Below are positions 48,462 through 59,345 of a stretch of 64,000 nucleotides of DNA, one piece after another. Numbering within the stretch: position 1 is the first letter of the stretch; each line of letters opens with the position of its first letter. The notes beneath the pieces are model-generated. The model was not told the origin of the DNA. It saw only the letters and a list, made by a program, of their open reading frames with translations, and searched no databases. The DNA is from Watersipora subatra (lineage: Eukaryota > Bryozoa > Gymnolaemata > Cheilostomatida > Watersiporidae): assembly GCF_963576615.1 (NCBI RefSeq), contig NC_088710.1, positions 868,001-932,000 of the forward strand, given 5' to 3'. Position numbers and translations under genes: made by a program.

Positions 48462-49215
48462 ACATGATCCATACATAGCCTCAGATTTACACGATCCATA
48501 CATAGCCTCTGATTTACTTGCTCCGTATATAGCCTCAGATTTACATGATCCGTATGTAGCCTCAGATTTACTTGATCCATACATAGCCTCAGATTTACTT
48601 GATCCATACATAGCCTCAGATTTACTTGATCCATACATAGCCTCAGATTTACTTGATCCATACATAGCCTCTGATTTACTTGACCTATACATAGCCTCAG
48701 ATTTACTTGATCCATACATAGCCTCAGATTTACTTGATCCATACATAGCCTCTGATTTACTTGACCTATACATAGCCTCAGATTTACTTGATCCATACAT
48801 AGCCTCAGATTTACTTGATCCATACATAGCCTCTGATTTACTTGACCTATACATAGCCTCAGATGTATTTAATCCATGCATAGTCTCAGATTCACTTTAT
48901 CTATATATAGTCTCAGATTTACAGAATCCATACATAGCCTCAGATTTACTTGATCCATACATAGCCTCAGATTTACTTGATCCATACATAGCCTCTGATT
49001 TACTTGATCCATACATAGCCTCTGATTTACTTGACCTATACATAGCCTCAGATTTACTTGATCCATACATAGCCTCAGATTTACTTGATCCATACATAGC
49101 CTCTGATTTACTTGACCTATACATAGCCTCAGATGTATTTAATCTATGCATAGTCTCAGATTCACTTTATCTATATATAGTCTCAGATTTACAGAATCCA
49201 TACGTACCCTCAGAT
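48462..49215. repeat. 27-bp minisatellite with a 270-bp higher-order repeat
   Basis: About 28 copies of a unit beginning CCTCAGATTTACTTGATCCA. An unusual three-unit block (CAGATGTATTTAATC..., CAGATTCACTTTATC..., CAGATTTACAGAATCC) occurs near 48856 and again near 49126, exactly ten units apart. Because 27 is divisible by 3, minus-strand frames of up to 202 codons (KSEAMYGSS repeats) stay open; I regard these as products of the array. Confidence 0.96.
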
Positions 49216-49660
49216 TTCATGAACTCTTCAACTTGTCCAATCCTTTTGAATGCCGACTATCTTGGTATATAACAGACATTGAAACTAGAGCTTTATTTTA
49301 TAGAGCATTCCAAATGTGGGAACCTTCCTTAATTCTAAAAATATTTATGACAAGGTAAAGCTAGTCCATCTTTTTACTACCAGAATGCTTTGTGTTCAAT
49401 TGTTTGAAGTTGAAAGTCACCCATCACTAAGGTTCACGCTACAAGACTTATTACAACACCATGTCATTAATCATTGTAACCTCTACTCGTAAATGTTCTG
49501 ACAACTACTGGAAGAAAAACTTAAGGAAAAGTTACAAATTATTTTCTGTCTGATTGACAGGTATCAACAGTTGTCTGTATTGTTGTGACAGGTATCAACA
49601 GTTGTCTGTATTGTTATACATCATTATAACCAGTCATGCAACTGCAATAACCCTGTAGAT
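49216..49660. other. Intergenic DNA with a short duplication
   Basis: A 31-bp unit (GACAGGTATCAACAGTTGTC...) occurs twice at about 49556-49618. Nothing else was recognised. Confidence 0.6.
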
Positions 49661-50099
49661 TTAAAGATGAATTTATACTAAATTTTAGTAGATCTTATCA
49701 GATGGTATTTTGTATCATTTGTAATTGTTTTTGATGTTTGAGGTGATTTGACTACCAGGATGTTTCTAGATTAAGGTCAAGAAAAGTTTATCACAATTAA
49801 AACCTTCAGATCAAACGACAGCACGATTGTGACGACTATATAGATGCAAAGAGACCGATAGAATAGAGACTCGTAGTGTTAGATCTGGAATGCAATAGCC
49901 GATATCAGCTATCCCAACTAGGAATGTCATTCCACCAGGTATTTTTCTTCTGAGAGTTTTAACCCTGATCAAATTTTATTGATTTTAATCTTGAAGCATG
50001 CTGGCGGCCGTCTCACTCATCAAAAACAATCGCGAATGATAGAAAAGTGCTGATAATTTCTAATAAAATCTACTAAAATTTTCTGTAAGTTTATCTTCA
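49661..50099. mobile_element. MITE family 3, copy 3
   Basis: Left end TTAAAGATGAATTTATACTA then TTTTAGTAGATCTTATCAG; right end, reversed, TTGAAGATAAACTTACAGAA then TTTTAGTAGATTTTATTAG. It shares GAGGTGATTTGACTACCAGG with copy 1. Confidence 0.85.
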
Positions 50100-51019
50100 A
50101 CTCTCTTCTGTCAAATTTGTGTTTATATCAATCCGTGCTTCTCAGTCACAAATGCCATATTATTCTCCCTCTAACATCCCCATGATGGTCATCAATCTGA
50201 AGATTGCTAGAAGGGCCTACTACCTCTTCACCAGAACTACTAATACTGTTTAAGGGGAGAGTCACGACGTCCCCTGATCTGGTCACTTGACCCACCCTGT
50301 GTAGGCCAGGAAAGGCCTACACAGGTTGGGTCCACCATTTTAATTTAATGCGAATGAATAAGGTACACCTTATGTAATTGCTAGGCATAGACTTTAGTTT
50401 GTTTCCTGTCACTGATGACGTACCATAGTTATCTCAACTACTCCTCAAGCTTCTGAACTGAGATCATTTGATCGTGACTATCAAAACTGCCAGGTGGTCG
50501 TTGACCCAGCTGTCATATAAACTAAAGTGCAAACACGCTGCTTTTTTTCTCACAAGGTATTGCCCCCCTAGTTCCTCATCAACGCTGTTGCGCTGCCAGT
50601 TGCAGGAATGTTCCAAAAACAAATCTCCATGACACACATAGTAACATCAAATAAGTGACCATTCACCACAATAGTATTGCTAGCTCAGCTGGCTCCCTTG
50701 ATAGCGGGTACTCCCGTAGCTGAGCTTACCGCAAACTCTTATTACAAACATTTCAGAGCTGTCCCTACGCCGTACTGTCCTACTATTGTCAATAAACAGA
50801 TTGGCCATAGACAATATGGTGGTTTTGGTCAAACCATCTCAGCGCGCTTGATCCAGAATTAGACACATGAAACTTTTTGTCTGGAGTCATTGCTTCTGTT
50901 CATGCAAAATTAGAATTCTGTCATGATAATAAGGATAAGGGCTATCAGCTCACTTGCTTTTCTGTATTTTATTAAATGAATCTTGGTTATATTTTAAACA
51001 TTCAACGGATAAAGCAAAT
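50100..51019. other. Intergenic DNA, nothing firm
   Basis: A short inverted repeat at about 50300-50330 (TGTGTAGGCC...GGCCTACACA) could form a hairpin. A stretch near 50672 (GCTAGCTCAGCTGGCTCCCT) looks like a tRNA A box but no B box follows. No gene recognised. Confidence 0.4.
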
Positions 51020-51115
51020 ACAGGTATTATATACTGTAAGGTATTACCTGCAATTATTATATACTAGAAGGTGTCACCTGCAACTATTATATACCATAAG
51101 GTGTTACCTGCAACG
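51020..51115. repeat. Imperfect repeat of about 32 bp, three copies
   Basis: Units contain ATTATATACYRKAAGGTRTY then ACCTGCAA. Confidence 0.8.
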
Positions 51116-51173
51116 AGCAACCTCTTGTCCTTACTGCTAAATATTCTGACTATGAAATCATTTAGGTGACCTC

Positions 51174-51560
51174 CTGATTCCCTACACAAACTATAGGTGT
51201 GGGTACCAATGATTCCCTACGCACACTATAGGTGTAGGGACCCATGATTCCTTACACACACTATAGGTGTAGGTACCAATGATTCCCCACACACACTATA
51301 CGTGTGGATACCCATGATTCCCTACACACACTATACGTGTAGGGACCCATGATTCCTTACACACACTATAGGTGTAGGTACCAATGATTCCCCACACACA
51401 CTATACGTGTAGGGACCCATGATTCCTTACACACACTATAGGTGTAGGTACCAATGATTCCCCACACACACTATACGTGTGGATACCCATGATTCCCTAC
51501 ACACACTATACGTGTGGGTACCCATGATTCCCTACACACACTATACGTGTGGGTACCGAT
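51174..51560. repeat. 35-bp minisatellite of hairpin units, about 11 copies
   Basis: Each unit reads GATTCCYTACACACACTATA then cGTGTgGGTACCCAT. The middle TACACACACTATACGTGTGG is nearly self-complementary, and variants such as GTGTAGGG keep this pairing in part. Confidence 0.95.
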
Positions 51561-52188
51561 AATAAAATATTGAACAAGTATTATTGTTCAATAATACTTG
51601 AGTTATTGAACTGTACTCATATTGAGCATGATAAGCATTCATGTAGTCCTCTGAGGCTCCATAAACTTGGAGTTGTCTGCTATATGTCACGTTCAGTGAA
51701 GACATGGTAATTACTCTATCGATAATTTGCAAACAAATCAACGGATAAACGCTGTTAACATATGCTGAACGCGTTAGTTAAAAAGCAAATATTCAGTTAT
51801 TTTAGCTTGAAACATTGAACTATTTATAAAGATCTCAGGCTACGCACCGATGTCATTATTGTATTTAGGGCTTGGATGTCAGTTTTTTCTTGCAAAGAAG
51901 ACTGAGCTCTACAAGGTGTTCTTGGCACTATAACTTATGATATAAATGGTTCATTTTGCTTTAATTGACTTTCGCACAAAATTTGTTTATGGCGATACGT
52001 TTGGATGGTCCCTTGACCGTATTACATTGTCTCCTCTTGACTCCGAGAATCAAGATATTTCAGAGTATCATACTTTCCAGGTTGAATGTTCCCAGATCGC
52101 CATGTCTTGGGTGAACTTACTAATATACCATGGTTTTTACAACTGGCTCTGCATTCAGATAGATTGTGAATGTGTTGTCAATTTATTG

Positions 52189-53545
52189 CAAAACGTCTAA
52201 TTGAACACTATGGTGCTCTATTTTTCAACCCTTTCCTTGTAGTGGCGTTCAAATAGAGGGTGGTGTTGTATTTTTCAAATAGCTTGTCAGAATTTTGGGA
52301 AGCTAAATTTAAGCCTTTTACGTGATGTGAATGTTGCCTATATTTTGCCACTCTTTTTCTGGTGGAGCGATGTTAACCTTTTTTTGCAATAAATCTGCAA
52401 ACTTACCAGAGAGAGAACTTACCAGCAGAGAAACTTTTATCAGTTGATATCTATTGCTTTCAATTAACTTGCGATGATAATATAGCCTGTGTCCTGCTTT
52501 GATATTTGTTAGAACTTTTAATTTTTCATTTCATTCTAAATTTGAAAGCATGTTTTCATTTTATAACTATATTCAACAAGGTTGCATAAAAGCTCATTAC
52601 ACTCATTTATATTTTTACTACAGTTTGCAGCCAAAACTAGCTTTTTATATGCAACAGAAGAGGAGTTATGAGCGTCGATCTATTGTAAACCCAATTAAGA
52701 TCAACGCAAAACTTTTATGCGTTTTGGGCAAATAATGATAAACTTTGACCAGGATAGGCACTGAGTGCAGACTTTTAGCCTAAAACTCTCGTTCGTATGC
52801 CATCGTGTATGTAAACCGTTTTTTGCACATAATTATGTCGAGGTATCAAGTCCACCGTTAAACAAGGAACTTCTATTAGCCTGCTACAGTTATCAATTGT
52901 TTCTTTGATGTCGCTACTAGTAGCCTGCTACAGTTATCAATTGTTTCTTTGATGTCGCTACTAGTAGCCTGCTACAGTTATCAATTGTTTCTTTGATGTC
53001 GCTACTAGTAGCCTGCTACAGTTATCAATTGTTTCTTTGATGTCGCTACTAGTAGCCTGCTACAGTTATCAATTGTTTCTTTGATGTCGCTACTAGTAGC
53101 CTGCTACAGTTATCAATTGTTTCTTTGATGTCGCTACTAGTAGCCTGCTACAGTTATCAATTGTTTCTTTGATGTTGCTACTAGTAGCCTGCTACAGTTA
53201 TCAATTGTTTCTTTGATGTCGCTACTAGTAGCCTGCTACAGTTATCAATTGTTTCTTTGATGTTGCTTTCAAAATTTAATGAAAAAACTGAAAAGCTCCG
53301 GGGTTAGAAAACAGACTTCGATACGAACAGAAACGAGGAAATAATTAATTGTTATCAATGTAACCCGAATCATTATTAGTACAGTTTTATGGATACTTTC
53401 CTACTGATCAGTTGATATTATGGGTTCATAAAGATTAGGAATGTCAAAGTGGCGGTCAAAGGGAGGTGGTGGTCAAAGGAAGGTGGCGTTCAATTGGAGA
53501 GTGGCGCTCTATTTTTCAACATTTCACCTATAGTGGCGGTCAAAT
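52189..53545. mobile_element. TIR MITE family 1, copy C, with internal minisatellite
   Basis: The left end (AAAACGTCTAATTGAACACT) and the following GGTGCTCTATTTTTCAACCC match copies A and B. The interior is collinear with them (TTTGCAGCCAAAACTAG; CTACTGATCAGTTGATATTA). The right end is rearranged, with repeated GGTCAAAGGGAGGTGG motifs, so the end coordinate is approximate. Confidence 0.8.
52879..53275. repeat. 44-bp minisatellite born inside MITE copy C, nine copies
   Basis: Near-identical units starting GCCTGCTACAGTTATCAATT. Copies A and B of the same element carry the matching segment only once (copy A: GCCTGATACAGTTGTTAGTG near 14520), so the array arose by local expansion. Confidence 0.95.
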
Positions 53546-53875
53546 AGATATGGCAGTTTAATAGATATGGCAGGTTTGATCGGTACCATACCCGCAAATA
53601 GTCAAAAGAGGGGTTAACATTTTCGTTACCAATACAGTATGGAAGTCGTACTTTGAGGTTGCGTTTAACAATTTTTAGGCATTAGAATTTGATTGCATCA
53701 TAATTTGATTTGACTGGCCAATACCGACCAAAGCAAATCAAATCGTGTAGAGAAAAAATAAAATGCACAAAATAAATGACAATAACATGGGAATTTAATA
53801 GTATTTAAAAAATAAATTCTTATAACCTGAGGATGTTGTGGATATAGGATGGGCAAGTTGTTTATATCTGTGCAG

Positions 53876-54006
53876 GGTGTAGCTATGAAATGGGTGGTTA
53901 GGTATAGAGGGTGTAGCTATGAAGTGGGTGGTTGGATATACAAGGTGTAGCTATGAAGTGGGTGGTTAGGTATAGAGGGTGTAGATATGAAGTGGGCGGT
54001 TTTGTG
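53876..54006. repeat. 34-bp minisatellite, about four copies
   Basis: Units GGTGTAGCTATGAAGTGGGT followed by GGTTAGGTATAGAG. Confidence 0.93.
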
Positions 54007-54179
54007 TATGATATAGTCTATTAGAGCGCTTTAGACAGCAGAGATTCCAAAATACCAAAAGTTGATTGAGCCCGAAGGTCTCCAATCATACATCATAACC
54101 ATCCATATACTGCATCATCACTGTAAGTCAAAGCTGTTTGTAGTTTTTCTAGTCTCTCCATACCTCATCATTTGATCAA

Positions 54180-54360
54180 TATGGAAACCGGCATGGCGCA
54201 GGGCATGGCGCAGGGCATGCCGCAGGGCATGGCGCAGGGCATGGCGCAAGGCATGGCGCAGGGCATGGCGCAGGGCATGGCGCAGGGCATGGCGCAGGGC
54301 TTGGCGCAGGGCATGGCGCAGGGCATGGCGCAGGGCATGGCGCAGGGCATGGCGCAGCGT
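54180..54360. repeat. 12-bp minisatellite, about 15 copies
   Basis: Unit GGCATGGCGCAG with two single-base variants. All six frames stay open, including a plus-strand frame of 85 codons reading MAQG repeats (54172-54429). It is GC-rich against AT-rich flanks. I see no sign of a gene around it. Confidence 0.97.
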
Positions 54361-55250
54361 ACGACAAGATGGATTACACTCTGCTCTGGTAAAACAATTG
54401 CTTCTGGCTTCTTAGTTTTATGCTCTTAATATTTCTGTAAGTAGGAGAGTGCTTGAGTGGTTTTGAGTAACCACCTCTCTTTCATTCCTGTTATTTCACC
54501 ATTTATTCAACCTGTCATTTGTCCTCTCTGTCTCACCTCCTTTACCATGCTACGACTCGCACTCTTCACCTTGTCCTAATTAAGGAGTATCATGGATATA
54601 CGATTTACCTTTCTATCTATTCTAAGTTGTACGCAAGCTTTCAAGGGTAAGTCAATAGGGGAGACACTTTCAAGGGTAAGTGAATAGCGGAGACACGTGA
54701 TAGCTACTCTGGGTAGCTCTATATAAAGTGTCAGCTCACTTTGACTTGTTTTTCCAACATCATAGAGATAATGGAATGGATTGCTGATACTAATTGAAGA
54801 GTCTATGTCTAGCATATGTCTAGAATATGTCTAGCGACACACTGATAATTGTTTGTATTGAACTAAGTGGGTTGTAGTTTCAGGAAATGACTGTGAAGAA
54901 ACACAAATATTTAATTGTTAAAGCACTTTTGCTAACAAGAATACCAAATGGCAGCGATAGGTACGGGCAGCGATAGGTATGGTCTAGAGAATGACAAAGA
55001 AATCATAAACGGTTTCTTAGCATATTATATCTGGCAGCAAGTTATTTCGACAAAGGTATATGTCTGATCGCTCATATAAGTTTTCAAAGCTTTGCTACTA
55101 TTGGTTGGTTGTGAGGTCAAGGTTGTTATTGTTAACAGTGTTCTTCCATACCTTAACAAAAGTAGCAGGACTGAGTAACGGTTTAGAGACAGATTTCATT
55201 GAGTGTAGACTGAGAACCTTTAACTTGTTGGTAGTGGATTGCTGACCTTA
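54361..55250. other. Intergenic DNA, nothing recognised
   Basis: Two small direct duplications (near 54638-54690 and 54950-54980) and no recognised gene. Confidence 0.4.
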
Positions 55251-56066
55251 GGTTGCTAACTTAAACCATAACTGTCACGAACAACTTTTATCGTTGTTCC
55301 TAGGTAAATCAGACACGCTAATTCCGATTTTGTACTCAAAATAAAGATTAGTCCACTAACCTTCAAAGTCATTTAGGCTTTTTTAAAGCGTTTCAATATC
55401 CGTTTCGAAAACAACACAATCGGCATTACAAGCTCCGCCCATAAATATGTGACGAAACCTAGCTTTTTCAGGAACGGAAGTTAGGAATGTTTAGTCCGAT
55501 TTAAAATAATAGAGATGGGTGTCTTAAAACCCATTATTATCTAAATCCAGCCTGTAAAATAATTTCAGATTTTTATGAAAGGTATATAAACTATTTAAAA
55601 TTGCTCGTAGCTTGTTACATGACGTTTAAATGGGCTGGACGCCGAGGAAAATGAGCTCAAAAAGCGCGGTTTTATCACAAGCTAGCGTTGTTATTGCGCT
55701 CTTTTAAATATGCAATGTTAAATAGCTCATCTACCTTTCAGAAAAGACTGATATTATTTTTAAGGCTGAATTTAGATATTAATGGATTTTAAAACACCCA
55801 TATCTATTATTCTAAACCGGTCTAAACATCCCTACGTAACTTCTGTTACTAAAAAGCTAGGTTACGTCACGTATTTATGGGCGGAGCTTGTTATGCCGAT
55901 CGTGTTGTTTTCAAGACCGATATTAAAACGCTGTAAAAAAGCCTTCATTACTCTGAAAGTTAGTGGACTAATCTTTATTTTGAGTACAAAATTGGAATCA
56001 GCGTGTCTGATTTACTTAGCAAATACAATAAAAGTTGTTCGCGACAGTTATGGTTTAAGGTTGCTG
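55251..56066. mobile_element. Large foldback element with arms of about 320 bp
   Basis: The left arm (about 55258-55585) reads TTAAACCATAACTGTCACGA, AAATCAGACACGCTAATTCC and TCAAAATAAAGATTAGTCCA. The right arm (about 55735-56062), reversed, reads TTAAACCATAACTGTCGCGA, AAATCAGACACGCTGATTCC and TCAAAATAAAGATTAGTCCA. The arms enclose about 150 bases. No transposase; the frame 55782-56078 is inside the arm and is not a gene. Confidence 0.92.
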
Positions 56067-56159
56067 TGCCTTCACTGACCGTACTTTAGCAAAATCTTTT
56101 CTGTTTTCCCACAGCCCACAAGGTTAAAGTGAGATGCTGTCAGACATACAACATATTTA

Positions 56160-56330
56160 TTTGCTATTAATAATATAACGATATTACTATTGTAATAATA
56201 TAATGTTATTAATTACATAATAATAAAACACTAGTGATAATATAATAATACAACATTATTAACCGTATAACAATATAACACTAATGATAAAATGACACTA
56301 TTGTTAATTGAACTTTTTTACAAATAAAAC
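56160..56330. repeat. ATAATA-rich low-complexity sequence
   Basis: Runs of AATAATATAA and AACATTATTA with almost no G or C. Confidence 0.75.
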
Positions 56331-56526
56331 CACTAAAAACTATACAATTTATATTAGTAGTGTTTATTAAAACTCGATTTGAACAAATGTCAAGGACACA
56401 AGATTTTGTTAGTTTTTTATGCTTAGTAGACATCACAAAAGTTCATTGTAAGGCTGACGCTGGTACCACTGCTTAGCAACTCCTTTATTTCGCTTCCACA
56501 CGTGCATCAGCCTTGGAGGCCTGGCT

Positions 56527-56782
56527 ACGCTTACCGATGGCCACACTTACCGATGGCTACACTTACCGATGGCCACACTTACCGATGGCCACACTTACCT
56601 ATGGCCACACTTACCGATGGCCACACTTACCGATGGCTACACTTAGCGATAGCCACACTTACCGATGGCCACACTTACCGATGGCTACACTTACCGATGG
56701 CCACACTTACAGATGGCCACACTTACCGATGGCCACACTTACCGATGGCCACACTTACCGATGGCCACACTTACCGATGAAC
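56527..56782. repeat. 16-bp minisatellite, about 16 copies
   Basis: Unit CTTACCGATGGCCACA with variants GGCTACA and CTTAGCGATAGC. Long plus-strand frames (92 and 151 codons) run through it and are not genes. Confidence 0.96.
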
Positions 56783-57686
56783 TGCATTCTTTCTGCGTTG
56801 TCGATGCGTCATTTTAAAATAAACGTGTGGGTCTACATCACTGGAGATAGAACTGACGCATCCGTGAATGGCAGAAGTGGGGTCCTCCCATGTTTTGTGA
56901 CGATTCTGACGACCCGACGACAGGGATATTTAAAAAGTGACAGACGAGACGACCATTTATTAATGTAGGTGACGATGTTGTGTAAGTAGGATTACTAAAG
57001 GTACGGCTACATGTAACGATTTTTTGTTGGTTCTGACTTCTGGCCGAAATCACGAAAAACGCAGAATTAATCGGTCGAAATTCACAGAATTACATGTATT
57101 TGAGCTGAGCATGCCCACCGAGTTCGTCGACGAAACGCTTTTAACAGATTAAACAAATTATTAGCGAGCACGATTCTAGCAGCTTTAGCAATTAGTATAG
57201 TCCAAGACATGTATCGCGACACACAATAAAAGTACGAAAGCAATTCAACATAGAACACACGATGTAACTGTTTAAGTTGCGCTATTGTTGGTTAGCGAGC
57301 GCAAGCTCTAGCAATTTTTAAGATATATGTAGTCCGAGAACATAATGCGACACGCAAGAAAATACAGTCAAACATGGATAACTCGTCCACGGATAGCTCG
57401 AACACATGGTTAATTCGAACATTTCCTTTGGTCCGTTCCCACGTAATGATAAATTGCTATAGATAACTCGAACTCAACACTGTTAATTCGAACTGTTTTT
57501 TTGCCCAACGGCTACCGAAACGGTTGTTATCGCTTTAGAAAATCACTTTATTCAAAGCCATAGAGGTAAACTTCATCTTTTCGTAATTCATAAGCGTCGT
57601 TATTACCACCATCGGCAAAATATTTTTGTCAACGACTTTTCTAAAAGTTTGGTGAAATTTGATTTATACTGCGATACGATGAATAG

Positions 57687-57806
57687 CACGGGCTAGCCGG
57701 GTCACGCGCGCAAGGATATTCGCCACGCACATACAAAACAAAAATCGCATGTTGTTTTGTATGTGCGTGGCGAAAATCCTTGAGTGCGTGACCCGGCTAG
57801 CCCGTG
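57687..57806. mobile_element. 120-bp foldback MITE with 8-bp target duplication (hAT-like)
   Basis: Two 55-base arms (57687-57741 and 57752-57806) pair with only three mismatches around a 10-base loop. The ends are CACGGGCTAGCCGGGTCACG and its reverse complement. The exact duplication ATGAATAG flanks it (57679-57686 and 57807-57814). The 8-bp duplication suggests mobilisation by a hAT transposase. It is GC-rich compared with its surroundings. Confidence 0.9.
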
Positions 57807-57816
57807 ATGAATAGTT

Positions 57817-57852
57817 TTCCGACGTTGATTCCGTGTTGAATCAACGTCGGAA
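57817..57852. repeat. Perfect 15-bp inverted repeat
   Basis: TTCCGACGTTGATTC and its exact reverse complement are separated by six bases (CGTGTT). It lies three bases beyond the target duplication of the 120-bp MITE. Confidence 0.95.
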
Positions 57853-58855
57853 TGTTGAATGTTTAAAACGTCTTAAAAAATGTTGTAATTAAACGTATAC
57901 GTTGTCTGAGCTACAAAAAACTATTCATCGTTTGACCTAAACACAGAATACGTGTGTACATTCAATAAGTATCTATTAAAAAAGCGCGAGTGATATAGAA
58001 TGTACCGTAAAACCTCGTAAAACTTCTAATTGAACTGCCTCGGAGTGTTGCTCTTAACGAATCCCAGGTAAAGTAAGGTAATCTGCATAAACTTTAAGAA
58101 AAAACGGCAAAATTGATCGTGGGTAAAACCCCAAAAGAAAAAAATGTCTTTTCTTTTGAGCATTTCAACAACGATCAAGTTTTGCCAATGTCAATCTGAA
58201 AAACATCCTGGCAATAACATCACCTCAAACAACAAACCAATCTCAAGTGATAGAAAAATCTCTATACTTTTTCATGAAAACGTTTTAAACTTTACATTAG
58301 AAGCATTTAATTTGAAACAAGCCATTTGTGCTTTTGATTTATATTATAGTTTGTATATGTACATGTATCTACTAATAAATAAGTAAATATATGGACTTGT
58401 GACAGTGCTCTGATAACTTGAACGCTCTGATAATTCGAACACTTTTGCTCGGTCCCTTGAAGTTCGAGTTATCCATGTTTGACTGTATTAAGAAATTTCA
58501 CCATAGTAAATACGATGCAACCGACTTGATTTCGCTAAAGATGGCAACATTTTCTACCACAAAACTGTTGCTGCTAAAAAGGAAATATAATTAAAAAATA
58601 AACAATTTGTAGCTATAGCGTCCAAACAATAAATACATACAATAACGCAATCTAAGCAGTTGCATCGTGTGTACTATGTTGAATTGCACTTATACTTTTA
58701 TTGTGTGTAATTATACGTCTATTGGACTATACTAATTGCAAAAGCTGCTGGAGTCGTGCTCGCTAGCACGATTCTAGCAGCACAGAATAATTCTGTGTGT
58801 TTCATTCAGTTCGTGATTTCGGTTAGAACCAACGAAAAATTTGTTACGTGTAGCA

Positions 58856-59280
58856 TAAATCAACACGTTCAACCGAAACTTCACTAGTTTTGGTTTGAAG
58901 CATCTGGCCCAGCATTTATAGACTGCCAAATAATTAAAGTAAACGGCAATGTAATGCCACGACATTGACAGCAAATCCGTTTCCAAGTCTGTGACTGACA
59001 GTGATTATTAAAGACAATCTCGGTCTACTTTCAGTACAAGAAATGTAGCCCTAAAAACCTAAGACGGCTGTCACTCTTTGCGGAGTAATCAGCAACGCTC
59101 CCAAACATCACTAATAAGTTTGTGAAGGTCACTGGTTGAGCCATGCTTTTGGTTAGCAGAAGTTCAAACTGAGCAAGTTTCAGGTTTCTAACGCAACGCA
59201 GTGCCACCAAAATAGATATTTGTATTAAAATAATGAATGTGAAGAAAGAGGTTGTTTTGGTTACCAACTTGAAAAAGGTG
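58856..59280. other. Unrecognised DNA
   Basis: Only short minus-strand frames of no clear identity (for example 59031-59267, hydrophobic N-terminus). Confidence 0.35.
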
Positions 59281-59345
59281 ATAGTGATTTTAAAAGTGAC
59301 GACAGTGATTTTAAAAGTGACGACAGTGATTTTAAAAGTGACTAT
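59281..59345 (+). repeat. 24-bp tandem repeat in an open frame
   Basis: Almost three copies of GTGATTTTAAAAGTGACGAC plus four bases. One plus-strand frame reads DSDFKSDD repeats followed by YSEDDFVW-stop, an acidic tail. No start or splice support; recorded as a repeat. Confidence 0.85.

Larger units (their letters stand above)
57365..58485. mobile_element. Pogo/Tigger-like MITE, copy 2, inserted in a foldback element
   Basis: TA flanks (57363-57364 and 58486-58487). Left end CAGTCAAACATGGATAACTC and right end, reversed, CAGTCAAACATGGATAACTC, a perfect 20-base match. It resembles copy 1 (35408) over both outer parts but has about 350 extra bases in the middle (about 57670-58030) and only one copy of the segment that is duplicated in copy 1. 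Confidence 0.92.
57005..58855. mobile_element. Foldback element, host of nested insertions
   Basis: The left arm (57005 to about 57361) has GGCTACATGTAACGATTTTT, TTGGTTCTGAC, CCGAAATCACG, AGCGAGCACGATTCTAGCAG and CACACGATGTAACTG. The right arm (about 58490-58855), reversed, has TGCTACACGTAACAAATTTT, TTGGTTCTAAC, CCGAAATCACG, AGCGAGCACGACTCCAGCAG and CACACGATGCAACTG. The arms were once close together and are now separated by a Tigger-like MITE. Confidence 0.87.

Noticed and set aside
48273..48881. 202-codon minus-strand frame with KSEAMYGSS repeats
   Set aside because: It is the translation of the 27-bp array; overlapping frames are also open and there is no gene context.
54172..54429. MAQG-repeat frame of 85 codons, which looks like a low-complexity protein
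   Set aside because: The 12-bp unit keeps all frames open on both strands. No splice or expression signal supports coding.
55782..56078. 98-codon plus-strand frame
   Set aside because: It lies in one arm of a foldback element and its mirror arm is not coding.
56502..56968. Frames of 92 and 151 codons on the plus strand
   Set aside because: They arise from the 16-bp array; only the tail of the longer one is unique sequence and it is not recognised.
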